From assembly GCF_032716425.1 (NCBI RefSeq), contig NZ_CP090419.1, positions 1,413,001 to 1,477,000 on the forward strand: a stretch of DNA of 64,000 nt, in the 5' to 3' direction. Positions 58,932 to 64,000 of the stretch are shown piece by piece. The number at the start of each line of letters is the position of its first letter. Positions within the stretch are counted from its first letter, which is position 1. Below the pieces are notes generated by a model. It had not been told where the DNA came from. It did no database searches and saw only the letters and a list, made by a program, of their open reading frames with translations. This DNA is from Pseudoalteromonas sp. N1230-9. GTDB lineage: Bacteria > Pseudomonadota > Gammaproteobacteria > Enterobacterales > Alteromonadaceae. A program made the translations under genes and the position numbers.

Positions 58932-60782
58932 TTACCATCCGCACTGACGGTCTTTATTTTGCTCATCAAGGTATTTTTGTAATGGCGCAAAGTAATCCAA
59001 GATTGCTGTTGCATCCATTTCTTCTTTCCCCGTTATTGTGGCAAGGGCTTCTTGCCATGGGCGACTTGAACCCATTTCTAACATCGCATTCAGCTTTTCA
59101 CCAGCCTCTTTTGAGTTATACACTGAACAGCGATGAATCGCTTCTTTGTTACCAGCAATTTCACATAAACTTCTGTGGAAGTCGAATTGTAAAATATGCG
59201 CTAGGAAATAACGCGTGTAAGGGGTGTTACCCGGTACGTGATACTTAGCACCTGGATCGAAGTCTGCTTCGCTACGAGCGATAGGCGCTTGAACACCTTG
59301 ATATTTTTCACGTAGTTCCCACCATGCTTTGTTGTAATTTTCGGGTGTTACTTCACCTGAGAACACTTTCCAGCGCCATTGGTCAACTAATAAGCCAAAT
59401 GGGATAAAAGCAACTTTATCTAGTGCCATTTTCATTAATAGACCGATATCTTTTGATTCATCAGGCACTTCGTCTAATAAACCAATCTCTTTTAAGTAGT
59501 CAGGTGTAACAGACAGCGCAATAGTGTCACCAATGGCTTCATGGAAACCATCGTTCGCACTTTCTTGATAATAAATAGGTTGCGTGTTGTAGGCGCGCTG
59601 GTAGAAGTTATGACCTAACTCGTGGTGAATAACAGAGAACTCCTCACCGGTACGCTGAATACACATCTTGATACGCAGGTCATCTTTGCTATCTATATTC
59701 CATGCTGAAGCGTGACACTGTACGTCACGATCTTGTGGTTTAGTGAATAGTGAGCGTTCATAGAAAGTGTCAGGTAATGGCGCAAAGCCCATTGAAGTAA
59801 AGAACTTCTCGGCGCCACGTACCATTTTCAGCTCGTCGTAATCATGCTTTGCTAATAACTCTGTTACGTCGTAGCCAGGATCTGCATTTTCCGGCGCAAC
59901 TACATCGTAAATATTCCCCCATGTCTGTGCCCACATATTACCTAAAAGGTGCGCAGGAATTGGTTGGTCTTGAGGGACTTTATCTTCGCCATACTTCTCA
60001 CCGAGCTTGGCACGAACATGACAATGTAATGAATCATAAAGCGGTTTAACTTGACCCCAGATACGGTCAAGTTCTTTTGCAAAATCATCCGCTGGCATAT
60101 CGTATTTACTACGCCACATCGCGCCAGTATCCGCATAGCCAAGCTCTTTAGCACCTTCGTTAGTAAGCGCAACTTGTTGCTCATAAAGTGGACGCATTGG
60201 TTTGGAAAATTGGCGCCAACCTTGCCATAAATCCAGTAGTTCATTGTAGTTGCGGCTTGTTGCCATTTTAGCGGTCATCTGGCCAAGGCTTAAGCAGCTA
60301 CCATCTTCTTTACAGTACTTACCTTTACCATAAATACCACCTAGTTCAGCAACTAACTGTGAAAGTTTTGCTGTTTTTTCAGCATCCTGTGGGGCAGGCA
60401 AAGTTAGTGCTAATTTTAGCTTATCTAGCTTACGGCGCGCATCGTAATCCAGTTCTAAACTATCGAATTTTGCAGCTTCATTAGCAAGACGAACAACAGC
60501 TTCGGTCATCTTACGATTAACCTCAGCAGATAACTCTGCAGTATCGTGCGTGATGAAGTTGGCATAAATCCACTCAGCGCGACTAGCCTCTAAATAAAGC
60601 GCACTTAACTCTTTTTCTGTATCGGCGATAAATTTAGCAGCATCTTGCGGCGTCACCTGACTTTTTTTGACTTCAGCCGCAGCTGTTTTGGTATTTGTAG
60701 CGTCATCATTACAGCCTGAAAGTGCAAGTGCACTAGCCACCATGAGAGCACTCATACTAAGTTTAAATGGAGTCTTTTTCAT
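58932..60782 (-). CDS. M2-family peptidyl-dipeptidase (ACE-like) lipoprotein
   Basis: The 616-residue protein has a lipoprotein signal peptide ending in 'ALALSGC' (lipidated C24) and an angiotensin-converting-enzyme fold. The zinc motif is 'VIHHELGHNFYQ' (HELGH), and 'ESANDGFHEAIGDTIALS' supplies the third zinc ligand, both canonical for M2. 'AKYHVPGNTPYTRYFLAHILQF' near the C terminus is also typical. It should remove C-terminal dipeptides from peptides in the periplasm, fitting peptide scavenging by a marine heterotroph. Monocistronic. Confidence 0.95.
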   Translation of the reverse strand: MKKTPFKLSMSALMVASALALSGCNDDATNTKTAAAEVKKSQVTPQDAAKFIADTEKELSALYLEASRAEWIYANFITHDTAELSAEVNRKMTEAVVRLANEAAKFDSLELDYDARRKLDKLKLALTLPAPQDAEKTAKLSQLVAELGGIYGKGKYCKEDGSCLSLGQMTAKMATSRNYNELLDLWQGWRQFSKPMRPLYEQQVALTNEGAKELGYADTGAMWRSKYDMPADDFAKELDRIWGQVKPLYDSLHCHVRAKLGEKYGEDKVPQDQPIPAHLLGNMWAQTWGNIYDVVAPENADPGYDVTELLAKHDYDELKMVRGAEKFFTSMGFAPLPDTFYERSLFTKPQDRDVQCHASAWNIDSKDDLRIKMCIQRTGEEFSVIHHELGHNFYQRAYNTQPIYYQESANDGFHEAIGDTIALSVTPDYLKEIGLLDEVPDESKDIGLLMKMALDKVAFIPFGLLVDQWRWKVFSGEVTPENYNKAWWELREKYQGVQAPIARSEADFDPGAKYHVPGNTPYTRYFLAHILQFDFHRSLCEIAGNKEAIHRCSVYNSKEAGEKLNAMLEMGSSRPWQEALATITGKEEMDATAILDYFAPLQKYLDEQNKDRQCGW

Positions 60783-60950
60783 AACGTTCCCTAGAAGTTT
60801 ATTGTTATTTATTGCCCCTGCATAATAGCAGCGTCTTGATAAACAACAAACTATGTAGATGAGAACAATTTACGAGACATGGCTTACGTTGTATTTATTA
60901 CACGATCAGTCATACTTGAAGACAGTTAATTTAAATAAAAGGATTGCATA

Positions 60951-63230
60951 ATGACGACCGTAATCATTCTGCTACTGGTTGCTGTGATTGTGATTTTTGC
61001 TGTAAAAGATATTCGCATTAATCTGATCACTCGACCTACGTTTAGTATGTTTAAAAAAGTATTACCCCCCTTATCACAGACAGAACGTGAAGCCATGGAA
61101 GCGGGTGACGTGTGGTGGGATGGTGAGCTATTTAGTGGCAACCCTGACTGGCAGAAACTACATAGTTTTCCTAAACCTGAACTCAGTGATAAAGAGCGCG
61201 CATTTATGAGTAAGCAGGTTGAGACGTTACTTGCTATGCTTGACGATTATCAAATTGTTCAAAAAGATAAAGACCTACCAAAAGAAGTCTGGGAATATTT
61301 AAAAAAAGAAGGTTTTTTTGCGTTAATCATTCCTGAAGAGTTTGGTGGCCGTGAATTTTCAGCCATTGCTAATTCGACCATCGTATCAAAAATTGCAACC
61401 AAAAGTTTAACGGCAGCTGTAACCGTGATGGTACCAAACAGTTTAGGCCCAGGTGAGCTACTGCTTCATTACGGAACTAAAGAGCAACAAGAGCGCTGGT
61501 TGCCAAGCTTAGCCAAAGGTGATGATGTGCCTTGTTTTGCGTTAACTGGCCCAGAGGCAGGGTCGGATGCCGGTAGTATTCCCGATACTGGCGTTGTTTG
61601 CATGGGCATGCATAATGGTGAAGAAGTAATCGGTTTAAAGCTTAATTGGTCAAAACGCTACATTACCCTTGCACCGATAGCCACAGTGCTTGGTCTTGCA
61701 TTTAAAATGTACGATCCTGATGGTCTGTTGGGCGATAAAAAAGAGTTAGGTATTACTTGTGCGCTTATTCCGACTGATCACGAAGGTGTGCAAACGGGTG
61801 AGCGTCATTATCCTCTCAATATGGCATTTATGAATGGCACAACCTATGGTAAAGATGTCTTTATTCCACTTGATTGGATCATTGGTGGCGAAAAGGGGGC
61901 TGGTCGAGGTTGGCGCATGTTGGTTGAGTGCTTAAGCGCAGGTCGTGGTATTTCGCTGCCGGCACTCAGCACTGCAACAGGCCACCTTGCATCACGTATG
62001 ACATCGGCGTATGCGACTGTAAGGCAACAATTCGGTGTATCGATTGGGCAATTCGAAGGCGTGCAAGAAGCGCTTGCGCGTATCGGTGGTTTAACATACA
62101 CCCTTGAATCTGCAAGGTTAATGACCGCTGGTGCCATAGATTTAAAACTGAGTCCATCGGTCGTGACTGCCATTGCTAAATACCATATGACAGAAATGGG
62201 TCGCACTGTAATGAACGATGCCATGGATATTCATTCAGGCAAGGGCATTCAAGTAGGTCCTAATAACTATCTTGCTCATGGTTATATGGGGATCCCTGTA
62301 TCGATCACCGTCGAAGGGGCAAATATTCTTACTCGTAATTTGATGATTTTTGGTCAAGGTGCGACTCGTTGCCACCCATTTGTTTTAAAAGAAATGGAAG
62401 CCGCTGCAATGGAAGATCATGACCTTGCACTGAAAGAGTTTGATTCATTACTGCTACAGCATATTTTGTTTGCAACAAGCAATGCGGGTATGGCTTTTGT
62501 ACATGGTTTAACACGCAGTTACTTTGCTAAATCTCCAGTGTGTGGAGTGACAAGTCATTATTACAAACAGTTGAGCCGAATGAGTCGAGGCTTAGCATTT
62601 TGTACTGATGTTGCTATGTTGGTATTGGGTGGCGAGTTAAAACGCAAAGAGATGATATCGGCGCGTTTAGGCGATGTATTGAGCCACTTATATCTCGCCT
62701 CATGTGTTCTGAAGCGTTACGAAGATGAAGGGCGTCAACAAGCCGATTTACCGTTTGTTCAATATGCTGTAGAACATTCGCTTTATAGCATTGGCCAAGC
62801 ATTTGATGGCTTTTTCAAAAACTTTTCGAACCCGATTGTTAACTTTTTACTGAAACGTATCGTTTTCCCATTAGGTAACCATTACCATCGCCCAAGTGAT
62901 GAGCTAGCACAAACTATGTGTGAGCACATGAGTAACCCCGGTGTATTTAGGGACAGATTAACCCATTTATGCTATATCGATGATAAAGCGGGAACTGGTG
63001 TAATGGAAAATGCGTTCTTAGCTATGATAGATACGCAGGAAGACTTTAAACAATTACGAAAATGGCAAAAAGAAGGCTCGATTTCCCGTAATCTAGAGCT
63101 TGAGGATGCTATCGTCGAAGCTGCTGAGAAAAACTTAATTAATGCAACAGTCGCTGAGCGTATGAGTGAAGCAAATGCGCTACGTAAGCAAGCAATCGCT
63201 GTGGATAATTTCGCGCCTGGCGAACTTTAA
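60951..63230 (+). CDS. fadE: Acyl-CoA dehydrogenase FadE
   Basis: The 759-residue flavoenzyme carries out the first step of fatty-acid beta-oxidation. An N-terminal hydrophobic helix (about residues 2-20) is followed by the acyl-CoA dehydrogenase domains ('CFALTGPEAGSDAGSIPDTGVV', 'NWSKRYITLAPIA', 'GYMGIPVSITVEGANILTRNLMIFGQGATRCHP') and a long C-terminal extension characteristic of FadE, somewhat shorter than E. coli (814). AAAGGAT provides the ribosome site. I saw no clear FadR or PsrA site upstream. Confidence 0.95.
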   Translation: MTTVIILLLVAVIVIFAVKDIRINLITRPTFSMFKKVLPPLSQTEREAMEAGDVWWDGELFSGNPDWQKLHSFPKPELSDKERAFMSKQVETLLAMLDDYQIVQKDKDLPKEVWEYLKKEGFFALIIPEEFGGREFSAIANSTIVSKIATKSLTAAVTVMVPNSLGPGELLLHYGTKEQQERWLPSLAKGDDVPCFALTGPEAGSDAGSIPDTGVVCMGMHNGEEVIGLKLNWSKRYITLAPIATVLGLAFKMYDPDGLLGDKKELGITCALIPTDHEGVQTGERHYPLNMAFMNGTTYGKDVFIPLDWIIGGEKGAGRGWRMLVECLSAGRGISLPALSTATGHLASRMTSAYATVRQQFGVSIGQFEGVQEALARIGGLTYTLESARLMTAGAIDLKLSPSVVTAIAKYHMTEMGRTVMNDAMDIHSGKGIQVGPNNYLAHGYMGIPVSITVEGANILTRNLMIFGQGATRCHPFVLKEMEAAAMEDHDLALKEFDSLLLQHILFATSNAGMAFVHGLTRSYFAKSPVCGVTSHYYKQLSRMSRGLAFCTDVAMLVLGGELKRKEMISARLGDVLSHLYLASCVLKRYEDEGRQQADLPFVQYAVEHSLYSIGQAFDGFFKNFSNPIVNFLLKRIVFPLGNHYHRPSDELAQTMCEHMSNPGVFRDRLTHLCYIDDKAGTGVMENAFLAMIDTQEDFKQLRKWQKEGSISRNLELEDAIVEAAEKNLINATVAERMSEANALRKQAIAVDNFAPGEL

Positions 63231-63240
63231 TGCGTTCATT

Positions 63241-63268
63241 AAAAAGCCTTGCTTAGCAAGGCTTTTTT
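63241..63268. terminator. Terminator after fadE
   Basis: AAAAAGCCTTGC-TTA-GCAAGGCTTTTTT, with tracts on both sides, serves fadE and the convergent lipoprotein gene. Confidence 0.92.
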
Positions 63269-63276
63269 GTCTTCAC

Positions 63277-63717
63277 TTATCTAGCAAAAGGGTCGGGGTT
63301 AATTTTTTCAATATACCAATCACCTTTCTTACGTATCATTTTAACGCTACGCATATCATCAATTTTTTTGCCATTGAAGTAGCCAGTGAAAATAAGGTTG
63401 ATATTGGCTTTATCACCGTACTGCTCTCGCAAACTCATATTCGTCATGTCGACTTCGATCACGACTTCATCGTACTGCATATTAACCAAATTACGGGCAA
63501 ACTGGTTAGCGGTACCATAAGATTTCATAATCCGCGCCATTTTTGGCGTTGCATATTGGGTCGCTAAGTTTAAATCTTGTTTATTATATAAAGCGTCAAA
63601 GAAGAGTGTCGCCGTTACTCCTGGAGTATTTTTTTCACCTTTCGGAGCATCTTCAGGCCCGCATCCGAGCAGTAGAACACTGCTTAGTAGGGCACAAATA
63701 AAAAGTATTTTTTTCAT
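63277..63717 (-). CDS. Predicted lipoprotein, DUF4878-like
   Basis: The 146-residue protein has a lipoprotein signal peptide with lipobox LLGC (lipidated C19) and a small alpha+beta domain: 'PGVTATLFFDALYNKQDLNLATQYATPKM' followed by strands ending 'VKMIRKKGDWYIEKI'. This layout resembles the NTF2-like DUF4878 lipoproteins; I cannot assign a function. Between fadE and cysK, with terminators on both sides, it is probably monocistronic. Confidence 0.7.
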   Translation of the reverse strand: MKKILFICALLSSVLLLGCGPEDAPKGEKNTPGVTATLFFDALYNKQDLNLATQYATPKMARIMKSYGTANQFARNLVNMQYDEVVIEVDMTNMSLREQYGDKANINLIFTGYFNGKKIDDMRSVKMIRKKGDWYIEKINPDPFAR

Positions 63718-63820
63718 TGTTCATGGTTTAGAAAATATAATTTGCCTTTAGTGTGTGACTAAATAACTTTCTTGTAAAGGAGGTTAGGTGTTTTAGGTTG
63801 GTTTATTTTTATTTTGCAAT

Positions 63821-63849
63821 AAAAAAGGATGCAGTATGCATCCTTTTTT
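63821..63849. terminator. Terminator downstream of cysK
   Basis: AAAAAAGGATGCA-GTA-TGCATCCTTTTTT is a perfect 13-bp stem lying 17 bp beyond the cysK stop on the minus strand. Confidence 0.9.
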
Positions 63850-63865
63850 ATCTTAATTAAGCTGT

Positions 63866-64000
63866 TTATTGAACAAGCTCTTTGTCACTGAATTCTTCAG
63901 CAAATAATGGGCTTGATAAATAACGCTCTGTCGCACTTGGTAAAATTACCACAATATTCTTACCTGCATTTTCAGGTTTTTCTGCAAGTCGTTTTGCCGC
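63866..64000 (-). CDS. cysK: 3' end of cysteine synthase A gene
   Basis: The last 44 codons of a minus-strand gene run in from the right edge. The peptide contains '[23 protein letters not shown]', the conserved C-terminal part of O-acetylserine sulfhydrylase A, and ends 'ELVQ'. The enzyme makes cysteine from O-acetylserine and sulfide; its PLP lysine lies outside the window. Truncated only by the window edge. Confidence 0.93.
   Translation of the reverse strand, partial: AAKRLAEKPENAGKNIVVILPSATERYLSSPLFAEEFSDKELVQ

Noticed and set aside
60783..60950. FadR or PsrA operator upstream of fadE
   Set aside because: No palindrome resembling either consensus could be found; only AT-rich sequence is seen.

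Overview
The window is ordinary chromosomal DNA of a marine gammaproteobacterium of the order Alteromonadales, most likely Pseudoalteromonas. This rests on recognisable proteins and gene order (dnaX-ybaB-recR-htpG-adk, gltBD, recN, nadK, grpE, dapB-carAB-greA), on a nagK/nagA/nagX/nagB aminosugar cluster of the marine type, and on an AT-rich base composition. I see no rRNA, tRNA, IS element, prophage or CRISPR array. Genes are densely packed, and most transcription units end in clear hairpin-plus-T terminators.

Layout. 1-6.4 kb: the end of a probable apt, then dnaX (with a complete programmed -1 frameshift cassette), ybaB, recR, htpG (near-perfect sigma-32 promoter) and adk. 6.5-9.2 kb: an exported thiol peroxidase, then a CheC-type response regulator paired with a PAS-GGDEF diguanylate cyclase. 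9.3-14.1 kb: the stress operon prkA-yeaH-spoVR. 14.4-15.5 kb: divergent sodB and grxD. 15.6-22.9 kb: a minus-strand unit made of an unlisted 30-residue membrane peptide, an HlyD-type adaptor, an ABC ATPase, two MacB/FtsX-type permeases, an NtrC-family regulator and its sensor kinase. A sigma-54-like promoter and two strong palindromic upstream sites precede it, suggesting an autoregulated export system. 23.0-29.4 kb: gltBD, with ArgR-like and TTTACG-N4-CGTAAA operators. 29.4-34.9 kb: recN (two LexA boxes), nadK, an HrcA-like gene and grpE with sigma-32 promoters. 35-39.5 kb: a Bcr/CflA-type efflux pump, an M48 lipoprotein protease, a Tsx-like outer-membrane channel and an NhaC-type antiporter. 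39.7-45.6 kb: dapB, carA, carB, greA, with a leader ORF and terminator in front of carA. 45.7-48.8 kb: an MccF/LdcA-like peptidase, a DUF3307-SatD pair behind three evenly spaced palindromes, and a NYN-domain gene. 49.2-53.4 kb: the N-acetylglucosamine genes with two NagR-type operators and a terminator hairpin in the nagB leader. 53.5-64 kb: nudC, metC, an ABC-2 exporter with a PH-domain protein, a small porin, an M2 dipeptidase, fadE, a lipoprotein and the 3' end of cysK.

The most rewarding parts are regulatory rather than coding: the carA leader ORF/attenuator, the nagB leader terminator, the 28-bp-period triple operator of satD, the sigma-54 circuit of the ABC exporter with its small membrane peptide, and the dnaX recoding site. 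Coding starts were moved where the longest frame disagreed with ribosome-binding sites or family length (ybaB, htpG, nadK, nhaC, greA, nagX and the small membrane protein at 29.4 kb).
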